Below, piece after piece: positions 1 to 7,448 of a stretch of DNA of 30,055 nt. The notes below the pieces were generated by a model. That model was not told where the DNA came from. It searched no databases and saw only the letters and a list, made by a program, of their open reading frames with translations. A program made the position numbers and the translations under genes. Where the stretch lies: positions 1-30,055 of the forward strand of contig JAZRFE010000036.1 in the NCBI GenBank assembly GCA_045661205.1, read 5' to 3'. Position 1 is the stretch's first letter. Each line of letters opens with the position of its first letter. Source of the DNA: HGM04593 sp045661205 (GTDB lineage: Bacteria > Bacteroidota > Bacteroidia > Bacteroidales > Bacteroidaceae).

Positions 1-47
1 CCGCACCATTGGCAAATTTTTGTAATTCTAATACTGCTTGTTGCCAT
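1..47 (-). CDS. N-terminus of zinc-ribbon/HTH DNA-binding protein (partial, cut by window edge)
   Basis: An ATG at 47-45 on the minus strand opens a frame reading MATSSIRITKICQWC, which runs off the left edge with no stop. The Ile/Lys-rich start followed by C-x2-C resembles the N-terminus of a Bacteroidales family in which a small zinc ribbon precedes a helix-turn-helix domain; members are commonly found next to tyrosine recombinases of integrative elements and are often labelled excisionase-like. Only 15 complete codons are visible, so the assignment rests on that short match and on the repeat-rich, non-coding upstream DNA. It points away from the mnmE operon. It could be an unrelated zinc-ribbon protein. 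Confidence 0.5.
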   Translation of the reverse strand, partial: MATSSIRITKICQWC

Positions 48-85
48 TTTTACATTGTTTTTAATGTTTATTTCTCCCGTATTTT

Positions 86-125
86 GTCAACTATCGTAAA
101 CTATTGTAAACCATTGTCAACTTTT
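86..125. repeat. Four tandem 10-bp repeats (consensus GTMAACYATT)
   Basis: Four consecutive 10-bp units start at 86, 96, 106 and 116, each beginning GTCAAC or GTAAAC. They lie 39-78 nt upstream of the partial minus-strand HTH gene. The 10-bp period places every copy on the same face of the helix, as expected for a cooperative protein-binding site. On the minus strand the units read as TTGAC/TTTAC blocks, and a TTGACA at 120-115 has a TACGAT 16 nt downstream, so the repeats may overlap a promoter. Function is inferred. Confidence 0.55.
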
Positions 126-131
126 TCCATC

Positions 132-170
132 ACCTCGCCAAGCACAAAGTGCTGCTTTTAGTGGCGAGGT
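132..170. repeat. Nested inverted repeat (hairpin inside hairpin)
   Basis: ACCTCGCCA (132-140) is the exact reverse complement of TGGCGAGGT (162-170). Directly after the left arm sits a second small inverted repeat, AGCAC-AAA-GTGCT (141-153). The structure lies in the leader or promoter region of the partial HTH gene. It could be an RNA structure in that leader, an element-end or recombinase arm site, or a terminator without a U-tract. Confidence 0.5.
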
Positions 171-230
171 ACACAGGAGGTACAAAAACAGGCGTAAAAA
201 GGCTTTGCAACGATTAACAACGATGCTTGC
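171..230. other. Non-coding stretch between putative element end and mnmE terminator
   Basis: No gene is seen here. The stretch contains a 7-bp direct repeat CAACGAT at 208-214 and 218-224 and a TTTGC pentamer at 204-208. If positions 1-170 belong to an integrated element, the junction with the chromosome should fall in roughly 125-235. No duplicated attachment site can be proven with only one end visible. Confidence 0.3.
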
Positions 231-263
231 ACAAACAAAAATAGCACCCGTAAAGAGTGCTAT
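231..263 (-). terminator. Rho-independent terminator of the mnmE operon
   Basis: Read on the minus strand, ATAGCAC (263-257) pairs perfectly with GTGCTAT (247-241) around a 9-nt loop, followed by TTTTGTTTGT (240-231). It lies 43 nt beyond the mnmE stop codon and fits an intrinsic terminator closing the five-gene minus-strand operon. Confidence 0.75.
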
Positions 264-306
264 ACTAATCATTTATGATTGATTTAACTTGTTTGTAATC
301 AACTAC

Positions 307-1731
307 TTATTTGCCGATGCAGAAATTCTTAAATATATTTCCCAACACCTCGTCGCTAGTCATTTCGCCTAAGATTTCCGAGAGGTGGTGCAAGCAAGCG
401 CGGAGATCCTCGCTGACGAGGTCGCCGGAAAGCTCATTTATCAAGCCTTGACGAACATCTTGAATATTTTTTAGGGCTTTCTTCAGTGCTTCGTAGTGAC
501 GTACGTTAGTTACTACTACTGCGTCGGACGAGATACCCGGCAATGCGGCAGCATCTACAAGGAAATCCTCAAGTTTGTCCATGTTCACACCGAGTTTCGC
601 AGATACTGCCCACATATTACGATTGTCCCAAATAATGTTTTTACCGTACTCGGCAACCATCATTTCAGCCCATTTCATTGTTTTTGTAAGGCGTATTGCG
701 TCGATGATGTCACACTTATTTATGAGTATTGCAAGTTTCTTACCCGAGCACATTGGAAGGATTCGTGCTGCCGACTCGCTCATCACTGCCGCATCGGTTG
801 CAGGATCTATCACCCATATAGCGATGGCAGCTTTGTCAAGCTGGTCGAAGGTGCGTTTGATACCCATTTGCTCCACTACGTCGTGGGTCTCTCGAATACC
901 AGCAGTATCAATGAAACGGAACATCACTCCGCCAAGGCTCATGGTTCCCTCTACTGTGTCGCGTGTGGTTCCGCTGATATTACTTACAAGAGCACGCTCT
1001 TCGTGCAAAAGGGCATTAAGCAGGGTACTTTTTCCTGTATTTGTCTCGCCGACTATCGCCACAGGCACACCGTTGCGCACTGCATTTCCCACGCTGAACG
1101 AGCTTACAAGAGAACCTATTACACCCTCTATCTCGTCGCACAACTGCATTAGTTCCTTGCGGTCGGCAAAGGTTACATCCTCTTCGCTGAAGTCGAGTTC
1201 AAGTTCGAGAAGTGAGGTTAGCTTAAGGAGTTTGTCGCGCAGTATGGCAAGTTCTTTGCTGAAGCCACCCTTAAGTTGGTTCATCGCCAGACGGTGCGAC
1301 GCTTCACTCTCCGAAGCGATAAGGTCAGCCACAGCTTCGGCACGACTCAAGTCCATCTTGCCATTGAGGAATGCGCGCATAGTATACTCACCCGGCTCGG
1401 CCTGACGCGCTCCTTTGTCGATGATGTTCAGCATCAGACGTTGTATGACGTAAGGCGATGCGTGACAACTTATCTCCACTGTATCTTCGCCTGTATAGCT
1501 ACGTGGAGCACGCATCATGGTGAGCAGTACTTCGTCGAGCAGCTCTCCTCTATCGTCGTACACATCGCCAAAGACTATAGCCGGAGCCTTACGCTCGGCA
1601 ATAGGGAGCCCTGCACGTGGAGTGAAAATCTCCTCGGCAATGGCAACAGCCTTGCTTCCCGAAATTCTGATTACTCCCAATGCCCCACCCTGAGGCGTCG
1701 CCAATGCGCAAATTGTATCCTTAAGTTCCAT
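307..1731 (-). CDS. mnmE: tRNA uridine-5-carboxymethylaminomethyl modification GTPase MnmE
   Basis: MnmE is a GTPase that, with MnmG, installs the carboxymethylaminomethyl group on wobble uridine 34 of certain tRNAs. The 474-residue product has the family's full layout: an N-terminal folate-binding domain (about 1-120), a helical domain interrupted by the G domain, and a C-terminal helical part. Visible motifs are G1 GETNTGKS (228-235), G2 GTTRDT (254-259), G3 DTAG (275-278) and G4 NKCD (338-341). The protein ends in FCIGK, the conserved C-terminal motif with the essential cysteine. Length is normal and the ATG start is in the expected place. It is the last gene of the minus-strand operon, 43 nt after the nucleoside phosphorylase. 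Confidence 0.97.
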   Translation of the reverse strand: MELKDTICALATPQGGALGVIRISGSKAVAIAEEIFTPRAGLPIAERKAPAIVFGDVYDDRGELLDEVLLTMMRAPRSYTGEDTVEISCHASPYVIQRLMLNIIDKGARQAEPGEYTMRAFLNGKMDLSRAEAVADLIASESEASHRLAMNQLKGGFSKELAILRDKLLKLTSLLELELDFSEEDVTFADRKELMQLCDEIEGVIGSLVSSFSVGNAVRNGVPVAIVGETNTGKSTLLNALLHEERALVSNISGTTRDTVEGTMSLGGVMFRFIDTAGIRETHDVVEQMGIKRTFDQLDKAAIAIWVIDPATDAAVMSESAARILPMCSGKKLAILINKCDIIDAIRLTKTMKWAEMMVAEYGKNIIWDNRNMWAVSAKLGVNMDKLEDFLVDAAALPGISSDAVVVTNVRHYEALKKALKNIQDVRQGLINELSGDLVSEDLRACLHHLSEILGEMTSDEVLGNIFKNFCIGK

Positions 1732-1774
1732 TTAGAAGCTTCTTAAAATCTATTTCAAGCACTTATCCTCGACA

Positions 1775-2647
1775 TCAGATGCGTTCGAGGACTGTGCTTA
1801 TAAGTTCTTTCATCTTTTCGTTATAATCGATATCGGCACTCTGCACCACTCTGTTGGCAATAACCAAACATACGGTCACTGCCTTGTGGCCCATGAGACG
1901 CGACAAGCCGGCCACCGCCGAGCTCTCCATCTCGAAATTAGTGATTTTCCATCCATCATACTCGAATGACTCCACGAGGCTGTTCTGATCGGGGAAGGCC
2001 AACGGTACACGCAGACGACGTCCTTGAGGGCCAAAAAATCCTCCGCAAGAGATAGTCACTCCGCGAACCATCTCTTCGCCTGCGATGCGTGCTGCAAGCT
2101 CAGCATCGGCGTCAATGGTATAAGGAGCCGGCAGAAGAGGCGACCATTCCATATGCTTCATAAAAGCCTGTTCAAACTCCAGGTCGCACACATCATTGCG
2201 GCCGGCATAAAAATTGAGCAATCCATCGAACCCTATCGACTTCATCGAGCATATTACCGACCCGGTAGGAGTAAATTCCTGCAATCCGCCACAGGTACCT
2301 ATGCGAACAACCTGCAACTCTCTGAAAGAATCCTTCTCCTCGCGGGTGGAAAAATCAATATTTGCAAGTGCGTCAAGCTCGTTCATCACAATATCGATAT
2401 TGTCACAGCCTATTCCCGTACCCACCACAGATATTCGTTTACCTTTGTACGAACCTGTGATTGTGCGGAACTCACGAGCCGAGACATCACACTCGCAGCT
2501 ATCAAAAAAGGCTGCTACCTTAGGCACACGGTTAGGGTCACCAACAAGAATCACCCTGTCGGCAAGCTGCTCTGGCTTAAGCCCAAGATGGTACACTGCC
2601 CCATTCTCTTCGATAAGGAGCTCCGAAGGCGGAAAATATCTTTTCAT
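1775..2647 (-). CDS. Nucleoside phosphorylase (uridine phosphorylase-like, PNP/UDP family)
   Basis: A 290-residue member of the PNP/UDP phosphorylase superfamily, which cleaves nucleosides with phosphate to a free base and ribose-1-phosphate for salvage in the cytoplasm. Family motifs are the phosphate-binding GDPNR (36-40), the RIGTCGG segment (115-121) and the ribose-binding FEMESSA (238-244). The spacing of these motifs fits uridine phosphorylases better than trimeric purine nucleoside phosphorylases, but base specificity cannot be read with certainty. It lies 21 nt after floA and 43 nt before mnmE, so it is almost certainly co-transcribed with both. A role in recycling nucleosides from RNA turnover is plausible. 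Confidence 0.88.
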   Translation of the reverse strand: MKRYFPPSELLIEENGAVYHLGLKPEQLADRVILVGDPNRVPKVAAFFDSCECDVSAREFRTITGSYKGKRISVVGTGIGCDNIDIVMNELDALANIDFSTREEKDSFRELQVVRIGTCGGLQEFTPTGSVICSMKSIGFDGLLNFYAGRNDVCDLEFEQAFMKHMEWSPLLPAPYTIDADAELAARIAGEEMVRGVTISCGGFFGPQGRRLRVPLAFPDQNSLVESFEYDGWKITNFEMESSAVAGLSRLMGHKAVTVCLVIANRVVQSADIDYNEKMKELISTVLERI

Positions 2648-2668
2648 TGCGACAAACGTTTATTAGAA

Positions 2669-3622
2669 TTAATCCTTAGCTATATTATCACGCATTGCAG
2701 TATCGGCCTGAATGTTCTTCATGCGATAATAATCCATGATGCCCAGATTGCCTGTGCGGAACGCCTCGGCCATAGCCTTGGGCACCTCAGCCTCAGCCTG
2801 AATAACGGCAGCACGTGCCTCCTGAGCCTTGGACTCAAACTCCTGCTCAAGAGCACCCGCCATAGCACGACGCTCCTCGGCCTTTGCCTGAGCAATATTC
2901 TTATCTGCATTTGCCTGGTCAATCTGCAAAGCAGCACCAATGTTCTTACCTATGTCGATATCGGCAATGTCAATAGAGAGAATCTCAAAAGCAGTACCGG
3001 CATCGAGTCCCTTCTTAAGCACAAGTTTAGAGATAGAATCTGGGTTCTCGAGCACAGCCTTATGACTCTCTGCCGAACCGATAGAAGACACAATACCCTC
3101 GCCAACACGTGCAAGAACAGTATCCTCACCGGCACCACCTACCAAACGTTTAATATTTGCTCTCACTGTTACACGAGCAATAGCGATAAGCTGAATACCA
3201 TCCTTAGCCACAGCAGTAACATGAGGAGTATCGATAACTTTGGGGTTTACCGACATCTGCACAGCCTCGAACACATCGCGACCTGCAAGGTCAATAGCAG
3301 TAGCCATCTGGAAAGAGAGCTCGATATTAGCCTTAGCTGCCGACACGAGAGCGTGAACAACCTTAGCCACATGACCACCTGCAAGATAGTGAGCCTCGAG
3401 AGCATCACGTGTAATATCGCTAAGACCAGCCTTATGAGCCTCAATCATCGCCTGAACTATTGCATGGGGAGGCACATTACGAATCCTCATCAAGAAAAGT
3501 TGCAGCAAAGATATGCGCACACCTGAAACTTTTGCCGAGAGCCACAAGACAAACGGCACGTAATGAAAGAATATTGACAGTACGACAATTACCGCAGCTG
3601 CCGATAAACCTATCACAACCAT
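2669..3622 (-). CDS. floA: Flotillin-like protein FloA (SPFH/band-7 family)
   Basis: The 317-residue protein matches the bacterial FloA (YqfA) family, scaffold proteins of ordered membrane microdomains. A hydrophobic N-terminus (about 2-32) gives a membrane-anchored hairpin. An SPFH core follows (about 40-230; note NVPPHAIVQAMIEAHKAG near 49-66). After it comes a long Ala/Glu-rich helical stretch (about 230-290) typical of flotillin oligomerisation. The C-terminus ends in a short region with MDYYRMKNIQADT. Length is close to that of characterised FloA proteins. The gene lies 27 nt downstream of nfeD, the usual partner, and 21 nt upstream of the phosphorylase, in one operon. Confidence 0.93.
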   Translation of the reverse strand: MVVIGLSAAAVIVVLSIFFHYVPFVLWLSAKVSGVRISLLQLFLMRIRNVPPHAIVQAMIEAHKAGLSDITRDALEAHYLAGGHVAKVVHALVSAAKANIELSFQMATAIDLAGRDVFEAVQMSVNPKVIDTPHVTAVAKDGIQLIAIARVTVRANIKRLVGGAGEDTVLARVGEGIVSSIGSAESHKAVLENPDSISKLVLKKGLDAGTAFEILSIDIADIDIGKNIGAALQIDQANADKNIAQAKAEERRAMAGALEQEFESKAQEARAAVIQAEAEVPKAMAEAFRTGNLGIMDYYRMKNIQADTAMRDNIAKD

Positions 3623-3649
3623 AATTTTAAATATTTAAAGTTAGACATT

Positions 3650-4114
3650 TTATACATTAGCAACATAAACAACACCTGCTGAAATGCGTGTAACAACAAC
3701 CTCGCATTTCTCATCGATAAAGCCATCGCTCGACGAAACCTCAAGGATATTATCACCGAATTTAGCCTCACCGATAAGCGCCAGACGAGTGACTGTAACA
3801 CCCTTATCACCCACCTTAATATCAGAAACGCCTTCATCGGCAACGGTAGAAGATATATTCTCTTTAAGTGCTACATTATCAATAGATTTACCATATATCA
3901 CCCATAAGATTAGCACAATGGAGACAACTATCACAATAGCAATGGTTATCCATCCGGCAATCTCACCTAATTGCATAAAAGCGTATATAGCCGAACCAAT
4001 CATTGCTCCAATACCCGCAAGCCCTGCAATACCAAAGCCGGGAATGAGAGCAATCTCGGCAACAAGAAACACCGTGCCGATAACAATCAACAAAGCAATC
4101 ACAAGCAATTCCAT
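3650..4114 (-). CDS. NfeD-like membrane protein (short form)
   Basis: A 154-residue short NfeD protein. Three hydrophobic segments (about 3-21, 25-46, 53-74) are followed by a soluble beta-rich domain (about 98-153) that corresponds to the NfeD OB-fold (VGDKGVTVTRLALIGEAKFGD). NfeD proteins are genetically linked to flotillin/SPFH proteins and are thought to act with them in membrane organisation; here nfeD directly precedes floA. The N-terminal ClpP-like protease domain of long NfeD proteins is absent, as expected for the short class. It starts 7 nt after the upstream TPR/PD40 gene, indicating tight co-expression. Confidence 0.88.
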   Translation of the reverse strand: MELLVIALLIVIGTVFLVAEIALIPGFGIAGLAGIGAMIGSAIYAFMQLGEIAGWITIAIVIVVSIVLILWVIYGKSIDNVALKENISSTVADEGVSDIKVGDKGVTVTRLALIGEAKFGDNILEVSSSDGFIDEKCEVVVTRISAGVVYVANV

Positions 4115-4121
4115 ATTACAA

Positions 4122-5588
4122 CTATTTAGAAATGAATATTTTTTCAGAATTTCTTATGCGCACCACAAGTTCCTCGAGAGCCTCGGCCTCGTCTATCAGA
4201 CGATTCTCGAGCTGCAACAATGCAGCTGCCATAGACTGCTTTTTGCCGACATTTGCATCAGCATACTCAGTACGACGTTTTTCGAGCAGAGCAACATCGG
4301 CGCGATATTTGTCGGAGCGTTTCTTCCACTCTTCGTACAATTTACGCGCCTCGGCACATTTAAACTGGCTGATATCTGTATACTCTGTAAGATCGTCAAT
4401 AACAAAAAGAAAGCCCGTACCAGAGGCAATATCCTTCTGCTCATACAAGAGCATCAACAGTTTTTGTCGAGCCTTTCTCACAACATCCTCATCGCGCTGA
4501 GTATCGGCAATGGATGTAAGCTGCGACAAGGCGACAATTCGTGTAGAATCCTCCGACTCGTAATTATATGTAACCTTGGTGGCATTAGGAACAAAAACAT
4601 ACACACACACCTTACCCTCTTCCATGCGTCGGTCGGTAGCAAACCAGCCTAAATTGGCAATATCGTTCACTACGAGCATATAATCATTGGCCTCGGAATT
4701 GAAAGGCATACCCACATTCTCGGGCTTCAAGAAGGTGCCATCCTCGGGGTCGTAACGAGTCACAAAAATATCGTACCCGCCGATAGAACCATCGCCATCG
4801 CTTGCAAAATAGAATGTAGAGCCATCGACCGACATAAAAGGATAACAATCATTACCGTCAGTCTCAATACCGTCGAGCGACTTCGCCTCACCCCACTTGC
4901 CATTGACATTCGTAGAATGGAAAAGTTTCAACTGCTCAACACTATCCACAGCAACAGACTGTGAGAAATACAAATCGGTGCCACGCTCGGTAACAGCAAC
5001 AGTACCAACAGCATCGGGCTTCTCGAAATAATCAGCAGCAAAAGCCAATGTACCAATGTCGCGACCCGTACGATAGGCCGATAGGAACTTATTCTTGTCC
5101 ACCACGAAACTATCGACCACACAAACACGCTCGGTCATCTTCATCATACGCTGCAAACGTTTCAAATGTTCGCAAAGTTCCTCATACGAAGCAATTACCT
5201 CCTCGTCGTCACAACCATCGATATACTCCTCGTAGCTTGCAACAGCCTCATCGTAACGATAATCACGCTTATAAAAATCACCTAAATAGCGATGCGCCTC
5301 ATTAACACGACGCGTCACAGCATATTGCAACATTTTCTCAACATCGGCAACAGTATCGTTTGTTTCAAAACAACACACTGCATACCAAAAGTTATAACTG
5401 CCATCCTTAGGAGACTTCTTGAGAAGAGACTGAAAAAGAGGCTTTGCCTCGGCATATTCGCCATTCTTGAACAAAGCACGCGCCTTCTCCCTTGTCGATT
5501 GCGCATTAGTGACAACCGAACAGATCAGAAGCAACAAAGCCGATATAAATACTCTAAACATATCCATGCAAAATTTTACCAAATTCAT
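4122..5588 (-). CDS. Secreted TPR and PD40 (WD40-like) repeat protein with C-terminal coiled coil
   Basis: A 488-residue exported protein whose function is not established. After an N-terminal signal sequence (hydrophobic FISALLLLICSVVTNAQ; probable cleavage near residue 30) come TPR-like helical repeats (about 32-150; ALFKNGEYAEAKPLFQSLL). Next are PD40 beta-propeller blades (about 195-335; YPFMSVDGSTFYFASDG and SIGGYDIFVTRYD). A helical, charged, probably coiled-coil tail follows (about 405-480). The TPR+PD40 layout recalls Bacteroidota periplasmic proteins that also carry an OmpA domain, such as PorE-like proteins, but no OmpA domain is visible. No lipobox was seen. Internal ATGs at 5567 and 5561 give a more typical signal peptide and may be the true start. 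It is the first gene of the nfeD-floA operon. Confidence 0.8.
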   Translation of the reverse strand: MNLVKFCMDMFRVFISALLLLICSVVTNAQSTREKARALFKNGEYAEAKPLFQSLLKKSPKDGSYNFWYAVCCFETNDTVADVEKMLQYAVTRRVNEAHRYLGDFYKRDYRYDEAVASYEEYIDGCDDEEVIASYEELCEHLKRLQRMMKMTERVCVVDSFVVDKNKFLSAYRTGRDIGTLAFAADYFEKPDAVGTVAVTERGTDLYFSQSVAVDSVEQLKLFHSTNVNGKWGEAKSLDGIETDGNDCYPFMSVDGSTFYFASDGDGSIGGYDIFVTRYDPEDGTFLKPENVGMPFNSEANDYMLVVNDIANLGWFATDRRMEEGKVCVYVFVPNATKVTYNYESEDSTRIVALSQLTSIADTQRDEDVVRKARQKLLMLLYEQKDIASGTGFLFVIDDLTEYTDISQFKCAEARKLYEEWKKRSDKYRADVALLEKRRTEYADANVGKKQSMAAALLQLENRLIDEAEALEELVVRIRNSEKIFISK

Positions 5589-5622
5589 AACGACAGCAGA
5601 ACGGGCTCCACGTCATTAATTA

Positions 5623-5630
5623 CAAATATA
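5623..5630 (-). promoter_or_regulatory. Candidate -7 box for the TPR/PD40-nfeD-floA-mnmE operon
   Basis: On the minus strand 5630-5623 reads TATATTTG, a full match to the Bacteroidota -7 consensus TAnnTTTG, 35 nt upstream of the 5588 start codon. No good TTTG -33 element is seen at the expected distance in this A/T-rich gap, so this is a half-supported promoter. Confidence 0.45.
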
Positions 5631-5776
5631 CAAACAATATCCATAGAATGGATTACATGTGCGATTTTTTTAAAATAAATTTCAAATATTAATAAAAAAC
5701 AGCCACAAATAAGACATTCTTTAGAACCCATAAAAGCAAAAGGGCAACGGTAAGCAAATATTAGATATATTTTTTG

Positions 5777-5784
5777 TAACTTTG
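5777..5784 (+). promoter_or_regulatory. Candidate -7 box for the TtcA-like gene
   Basis: TAACTTTG at 5777-5784 matches TAnnTTTG and is followed by GCA, as is common after this box. It lies 46 nt upstream of the ATG at 5830. A clear -33 TTTG is missing. The divergent intergenic region 5589-5829 holds this box and the minus-strand box at 5623-5630 and otherwise nothing recognisable. Confidence 0.5.
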
Positions 5785-5829
5785 CACCGCAAAAAAGTGC
5801 GAAGAATTCGCATCGTATTTTTATAAAAA

Positions 5830-6600
5830 ATGCCACTCCCTACCCCCGAGCAACAGATAAGAAGAAAAATAGAACGTCGCTTCAAAAAAGCATTGACAGA
5901 CTACAAGATGCTTGACGATGGCGACCGCATACTCATTGCACTCTCAGGAGGCAAAGACTCGTTGGCACTGCTCGAATTTCTCGCGGCACGCAGCCGCATA
6001 CTCAAACCACGCATAAGCCTCGTAGCCGCGCACATACGTCTGCGCAACATCGAATACCTCTCCGACGCAACCACCTTGGAAGAGTTCTGTTCACGAAACG
6101 GAGTAGAATTTCACCTTATCGAGAGCGAGTTCGACGCAAGCACCGACAAGCGCAAGTCGCCATGTTTCCTCTGCTCGTGGAACAGACGCAAAGCACTCTT
6201 CACTTTGGCTCAAGAACTCGGATGTAACAAGTTGGCACTCGGCCACAACATGGACGACTTTCTCGAAACAATGCTCATGAATATCACCTTTCAGGGAGCA
6301 TTCTCGGCAATGACACCCACCATGCAAATGAAAAAATTCCCTCTGACAGTGATACGTCCGCTATGCCTCACAGACGAAAAAGAGCTAGAGACACTTGCCA
6401 CCCTTGCGCAATACCCCCAACAAGTAAAAAGATGCCCCTACGAGCGCGACAGCAATAGGGAACAGATGAAGCAACTGCTCGGGCACCTCGAGACCCTCAA
6501 CCCCGAAGCACGCTATAATCTTTGGGGCAGCATGAGCAACATCCAGACAGAATTGTTGCCCCCACGAATAGAAAAAATACAAAACAAAATAGAAAAATGA
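5830..6600 (+). CDS. ttcA: TtcA-family tRNA 2-thiolation protein (PP-loop ATPase)
   Basis: TtcA proteins use ATP and an iron-sulfur cluster to thiolate cytidine 32 in tRNA. The 256-residue product shows the PP-loop SGGKDS (39-44), a central CFLC pair (C112, C115), GHNMDD (138-143) and a third cysteine in KRCPYERDSNR (C202). The three cysteines sit where TtcA proteins bind their [4Fe-4S] cluster. The exact modification is inferred, because related PP-loop proteins with other tRNA targets share this layout. The stop overlaps the start of the next gene (ATGA), implying translational coupling. The length is somewhat shorter than the E. coli protein, as in many related TtcA-like proteins. Confidence 0.85.
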   Translation: MPLPTPEQQIRRKIERRFKKALTDYKMLDDGDRILIALSGGKDSLALLEFLAARSRILKPRISLVAAHIRLRNIEYLSDATTLEEFCSRNGVEFHLIESEFDASTDKRKSPCFLCSWNRRKALFTLAQELGCNKLALGHNMDDFLETMLMNITFQGAFSAMTPTMQMKKFPLTVIRPLCLTDEKELETLATLAQYPQQVKRCPYERDSNREQMKQLLGHLETLNPEARYNLWGSMSNIQTELLPPRIEKIQNKIEK

Positions 6601-6971
6601 ACAAAGCACTCCTGACCGTACTGATGCTGATAATCTCAAACACCTTCATGACCTTTGCATGGTACGGAAACCTCAAACTACAACAAATGAAGGTAATCAG
6701 CTCCACCACACCACTTATCTTCATCATCCTGATAAGCTGGGCAATAGCAATGCTTGAATACTCATTCCTCATTCCCGCCAACCGCATCGGCTCGGATATC
6801 AACGGCGGCCCATTCTCGCTGGTACAGTTGAAAGTAATACAAGAAGCCATCTCCATCATCGTGTTCGGAGCAATAGTAACACTCTGTTTCAAGGGAGAAG
6901 CACTTGCGTGGAACCACATAGTAGCCTTCGTACTGCTGATACTTGCAGTATATTTTGTATTTATAAAATAA
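6597..6971 (+). CDS. DMT-family small membrane protein (DUF486)
   Basis: A 124-residue, very hydrophobic protein with four predicted membrane helices (about 3-22, 37-58, 77-97, 102-123). It belongs to the DUF486 family of half-size drug/metabolite-transporter-like proteins. Diagnostic segments are SNTFMTFAWYGNLK near the start and PANRIG...NGGPFSLVQLKVIQE in the middle. Small DMT proteins usually work as dimers; the substrate of this family is unknown. The ATG at 6597 overlaps the TtcA stop (ATGA), which decides the start. A longer frame opening further upstream would run inside the TtcA gene and is not credible. Confidence 0.85.
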   Translation: MNKALLTVLMLIISNTFMTFAWYGNLKLQQMKVISSTTPLIFIILISWAIAMLEYSFLIPANRIGSDINGGPFSLVQLKVIQEAISIIVFGAIVTLCFKGEALAWNHIVAFVLLILAVYFVFIK

Positions 6972-6990
6972 GAAAATAACAGCAATAACA

Positions 6991-7020
6991 TAAAAAGCGA
7001 GCATCAATGCTCGCTTTTTA
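6991..7020. terminator. Bidirectional intrinsic terminator
   Basis: TAAAAAGCGAGCA (6991-7003) and TGCTCGCTTTTTA (7008-7020) form a perfect 13-bp stem with a 4-nt loop TCAA. It has A-tract and T-tract on both sides, so it can end transcription of the DUF486 gene on the plus strand and of the S4-protein gene on the minus strand. Confidence 0.88.
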
Positions 7021-7031
7021 TATGAAAATAC

Positions 7032-7448
7032 TCAATCTTCAAAATCAAACTCCTCGAAGTCTAAATCGGAAGCACTGTCGATGAAGCTATCCATGCTGCG
7101 ACGCTCCTTCTTAGTGGGACGACCCGTACCACGCGCACGATCCACAAAACCACTGATGCGGCTCATCTCCAAAGCCTCATACTGTTCTGCCGGAGTAACA
7201 TTCTCCATAAGTTCAGGGACAAGTTTCGCACCCACACGATTCTCGGCGCACTGCAACACCTTGAACGAATAAGTAATAGGCGACTTCTTCACCTGAACGA
7301 CATCACCCTCGCGAACGAGGAAAGAGGGCTTCACAGCCTTATCGCGCACCATGATGTGCCCCTTTTTACAAGCCTCAGCAGCAATGCTTCGCGTCTTATA
7401 AATACGCACCGCCCACAACCATTTGTCTATACGAGCCTGAGCATTCAT
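7032..7448 (-). CDS. S4-domain RNA-binding protein (HslR/Hsp15-like)
   Basis: A 138-residue protein with an N-terminal S4 RNA-binding domain (about 5-65; RIDKWLWAVRIYKTRSIAAEACKKGHIMV), the signature of the Hsp15/HslR family. Hsp15 binds stalled 50S subunits that carry nascent peptidyl-tRNA and helps recycle them. The basic segment RGTGRPTKKERR (about 105-116) is followed by a very acidic tail. Its start overlaps the pth stop by 4 nt (7445-7448). Pairing a stalled-50S factor with peptidyl-tRNA hydrolase is functionally sensible, since both deal with peptidyl-tRNA. Confidence 0.88.
   Translation of the reverse strand: MNAQARIDKWLWAVRIYKTRSIAAEACKKGHIMVRDKAVKPSFLVREGDVVQVKKSPITYSFKVLQCAENRVGAKLVPELMENVTPAEQYEALEMSRISGFVDRARGTGRPTKKERRSMDSFIDSASDLDFEEFDFED

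Noticed and set aside
236..243. TATTTTTG on the minus strand, matching the -7 promoter box
   Set aside because: It coincides with the base of the mnmE terminator stem and its T-tract, which explains the sequence; no -33 element is associated.
496..1405. Two long plus-strand frames opposite mnmE
   Set aside because: They are antisense shadows of an intact mnmE and show no family features.
1732..1774. AGAAGCTTCT palindrome between the phosphorylase and mnmE genes
   Set aside because: A 10-bp palindrome is common by chance and the gap has no other regulatory feature.
2024..3526. A 500-codon open frame on the plus strand antisense to the phosphorylase and floA
   Set aside because: Both minus-strand genes are clearly recognisable families; the antisense frame has no domain, is rich in Ser, His, Cys and Leu, and results from the codon usage of the opposite strand.
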